Positions 42,541 to 50,766 of a stretch of 64,000 nucleotides of DNA are shown piece by piece. The translations under genes and the position numbers were made by a program. The stretch's first letter is position 1; each line of letters starts with the position of its first letter. Source of the DNA: Mycolicibacterium sp. CBMA 226 (GTDB taxonomy: Bacteria > Actinomycetota > Actinomycetes > Mycobacteriales > Mycobacteriaceae); assembly GCF_009729075.1 (NCBI RefSeq), contig NZ_VTGY01000015.1, positions 62,001 through 126,000 of the forward strand. Direction: 5' to 3'. The notes under the pieces were generated by a model that was not told where the DNA came from, did not search any database, and was given only the letters and a program-made list of their open reading frames with translations.

Positions 42541-43480
42541 CCACCCTGCGCGTAGCGGGTGGCGAGAACGCCGAGATTCTCGCCACCTGCCCTGCGTCGT
42601 GCTGCCGGATCTCGGACCCGCTGAGCGACTCCTGGCATTGATCACAGGCCAGTTCGGCGTGGAATTCGTTCGTGCACCGCCAGTGGGTGACGAGTACGGC
42701 CGGCCCCTCCGGCGTGGCGAACCAGCGCTGCGCCCAGTCGAGGGCGGTGACGACGATGGGCAGCACCGCGCGCCCCTTTTCGGTGAGGCGGTACCGGCCG
42801 TCGTTGGCTGCCAGCACGTCGTTGGCGACCAGGATCTGCAGCCGGTCGGTCAGCGATCCCGGTGGGGCGCCGAGCTGTTCGGCGAAATCGGTGAATCGGG
42901 TGGTCCCCACGAACGCGGCCACCATGATCGCGAACGACCACCGATTGCCGAGGATGCTCATCGTCTGAGGGAACAGCTCGGCCTGGCCGGCGCGGTCACC
43001 ATGGGAGCGCCGCCGGGTCGCCGATTCCGGTATGGAGCGGGACCACGATCCGCTCGGACCCCATTGCGCGACAAGGCTCTTTTCGTCGGCCAGGCTGCCA
43101 CAGGCGCGGCAGGTCAGCAGGGGAGAGAAGGTCTGCCCGCACAGTCCGTGCCGCATGGCGGGCAGGCTGTGTTCGGGCACCCACCGGCGTTCCCACGCCC
43201 AGATCGATACCAGCACCGGCCACAATGACCGGCCGCGTCCCGTCAGCCGATACTCATATCGGGTCGGATTCGACTGATATTCAACACGGTTCAGCAGACG
43301 GACGTCAGTCATCGTGCTCAGTCGCCGGCTGAGCACCGCATGGGAGATCGGCAGCCGTTCGGCGAACTCCGCGTATCGGGTGGCGCCCAGCACGGCCTGC
43401 TGTGCGATCAGCAGGGTCCATTCGTCGCCGAGCAGGCCGAGCATCCGGCCGACGGCATTGACATCCGGGCTGGGTTCCAT
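42515..43480 (-). CDS. Tandem-domain HxlR-family regulator
   Basis: 321 aa with two HxlR winged helices. The first is VGRMLGLLGDEWTLLIAQQA, RYAEFAERLPISHAVLSRRL, RYEYRLTGRGRSL; the second is MSILGNRWSFAIMVAAFVGT, FTDFAEQLGAPPGSLTDRLQ, RYRLTEKGRAVL. Each ends with a small C-x2-C element (LTCRACGS; ACDQCQES), a possible Zn site. ATG 43480 overlaps the carotenoid oxygenase stop (TGATG), so it is second in that operon and may regulate it. Confidence 0.83.
   Translation of the reverse strand: MEPSPDVNAVGRMLGLLGDEWTLLIAQQAVLGATRYAEFAERLPISHAVLSRRLSTMTDVRLLNRVEYQSNPTRYEYRLTGRGRSLWPVLVSIWAWERRWVPEHSLPAMRHGLCGQTFSPLLTCRACGSLADEKSLVAQWGPSGSWSRSIPESATRRRSHGDRAGQAELFPQTMSILGNRWSFAIMVAAFVGTTRFTDFAEQLGAPPGSLTDRLQILVANDVLAANDGRYRLTEKGRAVLPIVVTALDWAQRWFATPEGPAVLVTHWRCTNEFHAELACDQCQESLSGSEIRQHDAGQVARISAFSPPATRRVVSPSATTG
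42558..42587. terminator. Hairpin between the VOC gene and the HxlR gene
   Basis: GGTGGCGAGAA (42558-42568) pairs with TTCTCGCCACC (42577-42587). No T-tract. It lies 18 bp after the VOC stop and inside the convergent HxlR reading frame, so it could stop transcription in either direction. Confidence 0.5.
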
Positions 43481-44976
43481 CAGACCCGCCAGCGCCGCAG
43501 CTCCGAGCCGGCGGCCCAGGTCGAATGCGTGCCGCTCGATACCCGTTCCGGCAGTGGGAGTTTGCACACCGGTCCGTCGCCGACCCGGGCCGCGTCGAAT
43601 ACCAGGCAATAGGACTCGTCGGCGTTCATGTCGGTGGTGATGGTGACGAGATAGCCGTCGTCCTCGCCGATGCTGCCGACGCGCGCTGCCATCGCCGTCT
43701 CGCTGCCGAACACCCCGTCTTCGAACGCGAACCGCTGTTCGGAACCGGTGTGCAGATCATGCCGGACCAGGCCGTCGAACAAGAACCAGCCGGGCTTCCC
43801 GGTCGCGGCATAGACGTAGCGGTAGTCGCGGCCCGCGTTCGCGGCGTTGATCATCCCGAATTCGGTGATGCTGTCGGACAATTGCTCTTCACGGGTCTGC
43901 CCGGTGACGAGGTTGAACCGCCAGCGATGCAGCCTGGTCTGCATGCCATCAAGCGACAGGCCGCGAAAGATGTGCTGCCACTTGCGATCCATACCGTTGT
44001 CGGTGCCGGCACTCGGCGCGGGCTCGCCCTGGAAGAACCCGTCGAGCACAATCTCGTCGCCGTCCTCGTAGGCGTTGGTGAAGTGCAGGACGTAGGTGCT
44101 GTCCGCTTCGAACCAACGTACGTCGCCGCCGGTGCCGCGGCGGGGCAGGACCGCGAACCGTGACGGGATGTCCCGGTGCAGCCGTGGGATGTGCGCGTTC
44201 TGTTCGAGGAGCTCGGCATCCCAGAACAACGGAAAGTCGTTGAGGATCACGAAGTTTTCCGTGAACGCCATGTCGTGCGGCAGTCGCGGTCCGGGCAGTT
44301 CGACGTCGACGTAGTGCACCAGCGCGTTGTTGGCGTCGACAACCCCGTAGTGCAGGTACGGCGCCTGCTTGCCGTAGTTGAAGAACAGCAGTTCGCCGGT
44401 GCGGTCGTCGGACTTCGGGTGCGCCGACACCCCGAGGTCGGTCGGGAAGCCGCCGCGCCAGTCCTCCTTGCCGAGGTTGTCGCCGGTGTACGGATCGATG
44501 CGGTACAGGTCGCCACATTGATAGAAGCTGGTCAGCGCCACCCCGCGATGCACCGTCACGTCGGTACTCGAAGCGTCCTTCATGAACGTGCGGGCGCCCC
44601 AACCGTGGTCACGTTGGGCCAACTCGACCGGTTCGGCGATTCCCGGCCATAGCGGGCCGCCTGCCTCGATCTCGGCGAGCAGACCATCGGTTCGGACGAA
44701 CCTGTTGCGGTAGAAGGCTTTTCCGTCTCGAAAGCCCACGATGTGCAGCATCCCGTCGCCGTCGAAGGGGTGGTAGAACTTGAACGCCGGATGCAGCGGG
44801 TTCTCGGTGTTGCGCAGGTACACCCCGTCCAGATCGACGGGAATCTCGCCTTCGATTGCGGGCAGGTCGTCGGCGTCCCACTCGGTGGTCTGCGGCCGCC
44901 AGGCACCGGTCCGGTACGGGTGGTCGTCGTCTTCCGGCAGGGTGGACAGGTACTTGGCGACGACTTCGGTGTTCAT
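43480..44976 (-). CDS. Carotenoid cleavage oxygenase (Rv0913c-like)
   Basis: 498 aa of the carotenoid/stilbene oxygenase family. The four Fe-binding His are readable in order in GVSAHPKSDDRT, PGPRLPHDMAFTE, STYVLHFTNAYEDGDEIVLD and the C-terminal RVSSGTHSTWA. YLRNTENPLHP and FYHPFDGDGMLH mark the N-terminal blade. It cleaves a C=C bond of a carotenoid or phenylpropanoid with O2. The GGGAGG ribosome site precedes ATG 44976. The natural substrate is not known. Confidence 0.9.
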   Translation of the reverse strand: MNTEVVAKYLSTLPEDDDHPYRTGAWRPQTTEWDADDLPAIEGEIPVDLDGVYLRNTENPLHPAFKFYHPFDGDGMLHIVGFRDGKAFYRNRFVRTDGLLAEIEAGGPLWPGIAEPVELAQRDHGWGARTFMKDASSTDVTVHRGVALTSFYQCGDLYRIDPYTGDNLGKEDWRGGFPTDLGVSAHPKSDDRTGELLFFNYGKQAPYLHYGVVDANNALVHYVDVELPGPRLPHDMAFTENFVILNDFPLFWDAELLEQNAHIPRLHRDIPSRFAVLPRRGTGGDVRWFEADSTYVLHFTNAYEDGDEIVLDGFFQGEPAPSAGTDNGMDRKWQHIFRGLSLDGMQTRLHRWRFNLVTGQTREEQLSDSITEFGMINAANAGRDYRYVYAATGKPGWFLFDGLVRHDLHTGSEQRFAFEDGVFGSETAMAARVGSIGEDDGYLVTITTDMNADESYCLVFDAARVGDGPVCKLPLPERVSSGTHSTWAAGSELRRWRV

Positions 44977-45203
44977 GAGGCCTCCCGGGCTGACCCGATG
45001 ACAAAGGTGACCGTGGTGGGCGTCGCGCCCAGGTGGACCTTCGGCGGCGAACATCTCGGCGCACGCGTCGGCGACGTGGACATCCGGACGTTCACTCCGG
45101 CACGTTACTACAACTAAGAGAGTGACTGAACCCTCCGCCGTGATGGAGTGAAGAAGATGCGGGAAAAGTGTCGCAATCCCGGGTGTTCGGTGCTCCTACC
45201 GAT

Positions 45204-45452
45204 ATGAACATCCACTGGCGGCACCAGCACCCCGCAGCGACGACCTACGAGATCGTCGACCAGCTCCACGATCGCCACGCCGTCGGCGTCACCGCCGACC
45301 GCGTCGCAGAGACCGTCGCGAACTGGCTCGCCGAACTCGATGTGCAGAGCCCGCTGACCGAGGACCTCGCCCGCGCGACACAGCGCGGTGACTGGCCCGC
45401 CACCCACACCATCTGCGACCAGCTGTCCATCGACCTCATGATCGCGGCCTGA
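45204..45452 (+). CDS. Small conserved hypothetical protein
   Basis: 82 aa from ATG 45204 (MNIHWRHQHPAATTYEIVDQ) ending DQLSIDLMIAA; all helical, no TM. A GTG at 45168 would add 12 residues. Codon use is typical of the genome and it fills the gap between two minus-strand genes, stopping 7 bp before the convergent channel gene. No domain recognised. Confidence 0.6.
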   Translation: MNIHWRHQHPAATTYEIVDQLHDRHAVGVTADRVAETVANWLAELDVQSPLTEDLARATQRGDWPATHTICDQLSIDLMIAA

Positions 45453-45459
45453 CGTGGCG

Positions 45460-47139
45460 CTACGTGCGCCGCTGGCCGGTCAGCAGCGTCTCGATCAGCT
45501 CGCGATACGGGCCGACCAAATAGGCGGTGTCGCCCGCGCGCAGCTGGGTATCTCGCCGGGGCCGCCGGTGCGTCGTGCCCGCGCGAGTGATGGCGATGAC
45601 GCGGGTCTGAGTCGGGACGTCGGCCATCCGCATCCCGTCCAGCGCACTACCGGCGTCGACGTTGACACCGCCCACCGTGAACGACTGCTGGCCCACCGAG
45701 AACGTGCCCAGCACCTGCAGGCCCATCGCGGCGCCGATGAACCACGGGGCCGCCAGTTCGACCGTCGACCGGACGTTGTCGAAGCCGAACCGTTGGGCCA
45801 CCGCGGCGCCGAGAGTCCGGTCGTAGATTCGCAGCACCAGAGGTACCTCCGGCCGGTCGATTTCCGGAAGCACCCGCGGACTGAGCATCTCGCGCAGCAC
45901 GATGCCGGTTTCGATGTTCACCATGTCGTCTGCCGTCAGCACGGCGACAGCGCGGGCCTTGTCCAAGCCGGCCAGTTCCAGGGTCTGCCGCAGGGTCGCA
46001 TCACCGAAGATCACGGGCACGTCCAGTTGCGCGGCCTGCGCGAGGAACCGGTTGGATTCGTCGCGTTCGATGACGGCGACGTCGTAGCCCGCGGCAGTCA
46101 GGTCACTGACCACGCGGATACCGAACGAGCCGAGGCCGACCACGACGATGTGGTTGCGCAGATGCTGCACCCGGCGGCGTCCGGCCGAATGACCGAGCCG
46201 GCGGGACAGCAGGGCGTCGGCGGTGAAGGCGACCAGAATCGCGGTCGTCGTGACGCCGGCGAACATCAACGCAATACCCCACAGCCGCAACCAGGTTGGT
46301 TGTTGCAGGAAGCTGAAGTCGCCGTAGCCGACAGTCGCGATGGTCTCGGTCGAGAAGTACAGCGCATCGATCCAGCTCATGCCGTGCGGATTGTGATACG
46401 CGAAGCGCAAGAGCACCGTTGACCCGAGGAGCAGGCTGGTCGACGCCCCGAGCGCCCACCAGAACGCCGGGTTGATGTCGTCGCGCACGACACGCAGCGT
46501 GTCGATGACTCGACGTGGCCATGGGCGACGCGCTCTGCTGGTCAACGGCCGCGACACGGAGATGCCGGCGTCGGCCAATTCCTCAGCGGTGCCGACCATC
46601 GCGGTCCAGTCGCCGGCGCGGACCTCGAAATCCCTTCCGGGACATGGTGTCACTTCACCTGGGTGCTCCGAGCCGTCACCGCGGATGACGGCAACCGGCG
46701 CCAGGTCGCCGAACGTCTCCCGGAGCGTGGCGTCGCGCGTGACCTCCGTGCCCGAGATGACGAAGTCGATGCCGGCTGCCGGGATGGTATGCGTGGTGCG
46801 GGCCAGGCAGGCCTCCACGACCGACGGCGCGGCCAGGTCGGCGACGTCCAGGACCGCACCCGGGCCGTTGTCCTCGGCTACCGCGCCGCGCAGCACACTG
46901 TTGGCCAGCCGTGTCACCACCCGGACCGTGGGATTGAGTTGCCTTGCCAACAGCGCGATTTCGAGGTTGACGGCGTCGTCGTCACCCACGCACACGATGG
47001 CGGCCGCACTGGTCACGATGGCGGCCTTCAGGCCCGCGGGTTCATGGATCGTCACTACGGTGGCGCCCGCCGCTTGCAGCCCCTCGGCGATCCGATTGGC
47101 GAGGGCGTCGGTGCCGCAGACGATGACGTGCCCGTGCAT
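45460..47139 (-). CDS. RCK-pore-RCK potassium channel protein
   Basis: 559 aa. N-terminal Rossmann/RCK domain (MHGHVIVCGTDALANRIAEG), then two TM helices flanking the K+ selectivity filter TVGYGDF (about 269-275), then a second RCK domain with NAD-type motif VVVGLGSFGIRVVSDL and a TrkA-C-like end. Most bacterial RCK channels (MthK) have one C-terminal RCK; here one also precedes the pore. The gene begins 4 bp after the cupin gene stop. It probably mediates ligand-gated K+ flux. Confidence 0.87.
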   Translation of the reverse strand: MHGHVIVCGTDALANRIAEGLQAAGATVVTIHEPAGLKAAIVTSAAAIVCVGDDDAVNLEIALLARQLNPTVRVVTRLANSVLRGAVAEDNGPGAVLDVADLAAPSVVEACLARTTHTIPAAGIDFVISGTEVTRDATLRETFGDLAPVAVIRGDGSEHPGEVTPCPGRDFEVRAGDWTAMVGTAEELADAGISVSRPLTSRARRPWPRRVIDTLRVVRDDINPAFWWALGASTSLLLGSTVLLRFAYHNPHGMSWIDALYFSTETIATVGYGDFSFLQQPTWLRLWGIALMFAGVTTTAILVAFTADALLSRRLGHSAGRRRVQHLRNHIVVVGLGSFGIRVVSDLTAAGYDVAVIERDESNRFLAQAAQLDVPVIFGDATLRQTLELAGLDKARAVAVLTADDMVNIETGIVLREMLSPRVLPEIDRPEVPLVLRIYDRTLGAAVAQRFGFDNVRSTVELAAPWFIGAAMGLQVLGTFSVGQQSFTVGGVNVDAGSALDGMRMADVPTQTRVIAITRAGTTHRRPRRDTQLRAGDTAYLVGPYRELIETLLTGQRRT

Positions 47140-47143
47140 GCGC

Positions 47144-47590
47144 CTACTGGTCCGCCGAGGCCAGCGCGAAGTCGGCGAAGTCGAAGCCGGGCACCACGAC
47201 ACAGCTCACGAGGGTGGGTTCGTCATCACGCGGCCTCGCGCGCTGCCAGTGTCCCGGCGGGACCAGTGCTTGCGGCCGTTCGCCCGCCGCGATGTCCGCC
47301 CCGAGTAACACGGTATCCGCGGTCGCTCGCTCCGGACCCACTTCCAGCAGCAGCGGGCTGCCGCGGTGGAACAGCCACAGTTCGGCGCTGTGCACGGTGT
47401 GCCAGGCCGACTGCTGACCGGGCATCAGCAAGAACAGGATCGCGGTCCCGGCGCTACGCGCGCCGGAGTACTGCGCGGGCAGCGCGGACCGTGGGACGGT
47501 CAGATCGCTGCGCCAAGTCTCGCGGTACCAGCCGCCTTCCGGATGCGGCGACAGGTCCAGCTGTCGTGCCCAGTCGGGGAGATCGGTCAT
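47144..47590 (-). CDS. Cupin_5 (DUF985) family protein
   Basis: 148 aa: LDLSPHPEGGWYRETWRS, SAGTAILFLLMPGQQSAWHT, AELWLFHRGSPL and VSCVVVPGFDFADFAL are the cupin_5 signature, with a candidate metal His in WHTVHSAELW. Enzymatic role unknown; some relatives are sugar epimerase-like. It is first in an operon with the potassium-channel gene, an association with no obvious explanation. Confidence 0.86.
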   Translation of the reverse strand: MTDLPDWARQLDLSPHPEGGWYRETWRSDLTVPRSALPAQYSGARSAGTAILFLLMPGQQSAWHTVHSAELWLFHRGSPLLLEVGPERATADTVLLGADIAAGERPQALVPPGHWQRARPRDDEPTLVSCVVVPGFDFADFALASADQ

Positions 47591-47652
47591 GGCACTTGAG
47601 GCTACGGCTGATCAGCTGTGTCGGCCTGCCGGATGGTCGATACGCTCGTGTC

Positions 47653-48063
47653 ATGGAACGCTTGCGGCCCGCCTGGATCGTGGCTCTGTGCGCGTTGGTG
47701 TTGTTGGTCAGTGCCTGGTTGCCGTGGCTGTCGAGCCCGGCGGGGCGCGCGAACGCCATCGGCGGCAAGGTTGGGCACATCATTGTTCCGCCACCGGGTT
47801 TCGGCGTCGGGCAGCTGATGGTGCTGCTGTCGTCGTGCCTGCTGGTGGCGGCCACGATGGCCGCGCGCAAGCTGTCGGCACGGGTGGCTTCCGTTGTGGC
47901 CCTGGTGCTTTCAGCCGGGTTGACGGCACTCGGTATCTGGTATCACGTCCTCTACGTGCACAGCCCGGTGGTCGCCTCGTACGGGTTGTATGTCGGTTTG
48001 GTGGCGGCCGGGCTGGCGATCGTGTTGTCGGTGCTGGCCTCCGTCGTCGCCTGGCGGTCGTGA
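47653..48063 (+). CDS. Four-TM hypothetical membrane protein
   Basis: 136 aa with hydrophobic stretches at about 7-26, 52-71, 77-96 and 109-134. It begins MERLRPAWIVALCALVLLVS. No known motif. It overlaps the acetyltransferase gene (TGATG), so the two are translationally coupled. Confidence 0.78.
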   Translation: MERLRPAWIVALCALVLLVSAWLPWLSSPAGRANAIGGKVGHIIVPPPGFGVGQLMVLLSSCLLVAATMAARKLSARVASVVALVLSAGLTALGIWYHVLYVHSPVVASYGLYVGLVAAGLAIVLSVLASVVAWRS

Positions 48064-48650
48064 TGGGGTTCGTCGAACCGGTCGTGCTGACGGGGCAGCG
48101 GTGGGTGACGCTGGAGCCGCTCACGACCGACCACATTCCGGAGATCGCCGAAGCTGCCGCCGACGGGGACCCGGGCCGGTTGTGGTTCACCTCCGCGCCG
48201 TCGCCGGCGACGGCAGGGGAGTGGGTGCACTCCCGGTTGGCGGTGCAGCGCCCCGACAGCGGGTTGACGTTCGTCGTGCGCTCGCTCGACGGCCGGCTCA
48301 TCGGGTCGTCCAGCTACCTCAATGTGGACGGCTCCAACCGGCGCCTGGAGATCGGCGCCACCTGGTATGTGGAGTCGGTTCGGCGGACCGGGGTGAACAC
48401 CGAAGCCAAACTCCTGCTGCTCTGGCACGCTTTTGAAGCGCTCGACTGTATAGCAGTGGAGTTCAGAACTCACTTCTTCAACTCGGCGAGTCGCGCGGCA
48501 ATTGAACGGCTCGGAGCCAAGCTCGACGGGGTGTTGCGCTCGCACCTGTTGCTCAGTGACGGGTCCCGGCGCGACACCGTGGTGTATTCGATACTCGACA
48601 TCGAATGGCCCGCAGTGCGGAACAACCTGCAATTCCGCTTGAACAGGTAA
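48063..48650 (+). CDS. GNAT acetyltransferase (RimJ/RimL type)
   Basis: 195 aa: VTLEPLTTDHIPEIAEAAAD, LTFVVRSLDGRLIGSSSYLN, RRLEIGATWYVESVRRTGVN and the CoA region FFNSASRAAIERLGAKLDGV, ending in SILDIEWPAV. This is the RimJ/RimL-like layout that acetylates protein N-termini, amino acids or drugs. The ATG overlaps the preceding membrane-protein gene. Confidence 0.86.
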   Translation: MGFVEPVVLTGQRWVTLEPLTTDHIPEIAEAAADGDPGRLWFTSAPSPATAGEWVHSRLAVQRPDSGLTFVVRSLDGRLIGSSSYLNVDGSNRRLEIGATWYVESVRRTGVNTEAKLLLLWHAFEALDCIAVEFRTHFFNSASRAAIERLGAKLDGVLRSHLLLSDGSRRDTVVYSILDIEWPAVRNNLQFRLNR

Positions 48651-48788
48651 CTTTCCTTGCCCCCGTGATCAGCATCTCTTGAGCAAAACTTGACAGTTTG
48701 CCAAGCTATGTTTTTGAATTTGTGTCTAATCGTGACCGAATTGTGATTTGATCCAAGCATCGGTTCGTTCGCTTGATCGGGGGGACGG

Positions 48789-49334
48789 ATGTACGCAATG
48801 AGCTTCAAGTCGTACGCGGGCGGCATGCTCGTGGCCGCTCTGATCGCCGGTGCGGAGGTGGTGTCGGCGCCGTCGAGCAACGCCGACGCACCCGTATATG
48901 TCGACCACACGGGCTACGGTCAGCAGACCGGCCAACCCGCTGGCCAACCACCCTCCACTCCTGGACGGACCATGGGCGCGATCCAGGCCGCGAACTCCGG
49001 CGGGCCGGGTCAGTGCACCTGGGGTGCGCTGCAGAAGGCCTTCGAGAACGTGGGCTATTACCCCGACATCCACGGCAACGCCAAGGTGTGGGCCGACTCC
49101 GCGCGTGCCCGCGGCTGGACTGTCGTGGACGAGCCGCAGGCCCGGTCCATCGTGGTATATCCCTCCGACCTGCCGGGCGTCAGCGAGTACGGCCACGTGG
49201 CATGGGTGAATTCGGTGTCCGGCCGCTGGATCAACATCACCGAGATGAACAACGAGTCACACGGCGGGCCCTTCGCATGGTGGACACGCGACACCCAGCA
49301 CATCCCGGGGATGAGCTACATCCTGTTGCCCTGA
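48789..49334 (+). CDS. Secreted CHAP-domain peptidoglycan hydrolase
   Basis: 181 aa. A signal peptide (FKSYAGGMLVAALIAGAEVV, cleavage near SNADA) is followed by a CHAP domain. The nucleophile Cys is in GPGQCTWGALQKAF, the His in EYGHVAWVNS, and NITEMNNE supplies the third polar residue. It is expected to cut peptidoglycan peptides or be an inactive cell-wall protein. A TTGACA at 48691 in the 138-bp AT-rich upstream region may be a -35 element. Confidence 0.83.
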   Translation: MYAMSFKSYAGGMLVAALIAGAEVVSAPSSNADAPVYVDHTGYGQQTGQPAGQPPSTPGRTMGAIQAANSGGPGQCTWGALQKAFENVGYYPDIHGNAKVWADSARARGWTVVDEPQARSIVVYPSDLPGVSEYGHVAWVNSVSGRWINITEMNNESHGGPFAWWTRDTQHIPGMSYILLP

Positions 49335-49340
49335 GAGTCC

Positions 49341-50393
49341 TCAGGGCCGCGCCTCGAAAACGAGGTTGAACGGTGTCTCTGTCGCCCTTCGGAATTCGTT
49401 GAAGCCGCCACCATCGACGACGACGTCGCGCAGCCTGGCCTCACCCGCCTGTGCACCGAGGGCCGGACCTCTGCGCGCCAATGACACCGGCACGCAGATC
49501 TGAGACGACGCGCCATACATCATGCGGCCGACCGGATTCAGGTTGTCCTGCAACTGATCATTGGCGAACGGTTCGACGATCATCGCGATACCGTTGTCCT
49601 TGAGGGCTGCCCGGGTGTGCTTCATGACGCCGACGGGATCGCCCATGTCGTGCAGGCAGTCGAAGAACGCGATCAGGTCAAACTCTTTGTCCGCGTAACT
49701 TGTTGCGTCGGCGACCTCGAATCTGGCGTTGGACGCCCCAGCCTCTGCCGCCCGTTCGGTAGCGACGCGGATCGACTCAGGGTGGTAGTCGTAGCCGATG
49801 AACCGCGAGTTCGGGTAGGTCGTGGCCATCAGGATGGTGCTGACGCCATGGCCGCAACCAACGTCGGCGACCTTGGCTCCCGTCTGCAGGCGTTCGACCG
49901 CGCCGTCGAGAGCTGGTAGCCAGGAGTCGACGAGGTTGGCGTTATAGCCCGCACGGAAGAACCGCTCGGTGCCGGTGAACAGGCACGGGTGGTGTTCGCC
50001 CCATTCGAGGCCATTGCCGGTTCTGAAGTTGTCGGTCGTGCGGTCGAGGACGTGGAACACTGCTTCGATGATGTTGTAGGCGCCCGGGATGTCGACGGGG
50101 CCGTTCGGATCGGCCAGGCATGCGGCCTGTTCCGGGCTCAGCGACCAGCTGGCACTGTCCGCGTCGAATTGGACGTAGCCTCCGGCGGCCTGGTTGGCGA
50201 GCCACTCACGGACATACCGTTCTACGGTGCCGGTCTTCTCGGCCAGTTGAGCTGATGTCATTGGTTCGGCTGCCAGCGCTTTGTACAGCCCAAGTCGATC
50301 ACCGAGCAGGATCAGGCTGGCGCTCATCGCGGCGCCCATGTCGCCGATCGCCATGCCGAGAAATTCGTTGAGCTTGTCTTCATCCACAGTCAT
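49341..50393 (-). CDS. Class I SAM-dependent methyltransferase with winged-helix N-terminus
   Basis: 350 aa. The N-terminal winged helix MTSAQLAEKTGTVERYVREW resembles O-methyltransferase dimerisation domains. The SAM motif I is VADVGCGHGVSTILMA, then IGYDYHPESIRVA, and DCLHDMGDPVGVMKHTRAAL. Similar mycobacterial proteins are annotated as transcriptional regulator/methyltransferases. Shine-Dalgarno GGAGG precedes the ATG. It is convergent with the CHAP gene (6 bp between stops). The substrate is unknown. Confidence 0.85.
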   Translation of the reverse strand: MTVDEDKLNEFLGMAIGDMGAAMSASLILLGDRLGLYKALAAEPMTSAQLAEKTGTVERYVREWLANQAAGGYVQFDADSASWSLSPEQAACLADPNGPVDIPGAYNIIEAVFHVLDRTTDNFRTGNGLEWGEHHPCLFTGTERFFRAGYNANLVDSWLPALDGAVERLQTGAKVADVGCGHGVSTILMATTYPNSRFIGYDYHPESIRVATERAAEAGASNARFEVADATSYADKEFDLIAFFDCLHDMGDPVGVMKHTRAALKDNGIAMIVEPFANDQLQDNLNPVGRMMYGASSQICVPVSLARRGPALGAQAGEARLRDVVVDGGGFNEFRRATETPFNLVFEARP

Positions 50394-50579
50394 GTCTGGA
50401 CCTCCAGAAATGTGGTTGCCAGACTGACTGTACGACTGCGGAAATTACTGAACAATGCGTAGTTTTTCGACGGTTGAAACGCTGCTGTAGACGCCCGGCA
50501 GCGGATGGCATGCCTCGACGCGCAATTGGCGGTGCCGCGTTCCGCCGTGGAATCCGACGGTTGGGGGTAGAAACAACCT

Positions 50580-50750
50580 ATGGGCAAACAGCTGTTGCTC
50601 GCGGCCTATGTGGCCACGATGATCGCGATCATCGTGGGCGTCGACGTCCTGCTGTTCCGTCACCATTTTTGGCCCCGCCTGATGGCGAATGTCGGGATCG
50701 TGTTGCTATTCGGAGCGTGCTACTTCCGATTCATGAAGTCGGCCAATTGA
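50580..50750 (+). CDS. 56-aa two-TM small membrane protein
   Basis: ATG 50580; MGKQLLLAAYVATMIAIIVG is the first TM helix, then LLFRHHFWPRLMAN, and GIVLLFGACYFRF is the second. It ends 16 bp before the SLC13-type transporter gene and is likely co-transcribed, perhaps as a small accessory subunit. It resembles short DUF-type membrane proteins of actinobacteria. Confidence 0.7.
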   Translation: MGKQLLLAAYVATMIAIIVGVDVLLFRHHFWPRLMANVGIVLLFGACYFRFMKSAN

Positions 50751-50766
50751 CGGTGCTGCCGGCCCG

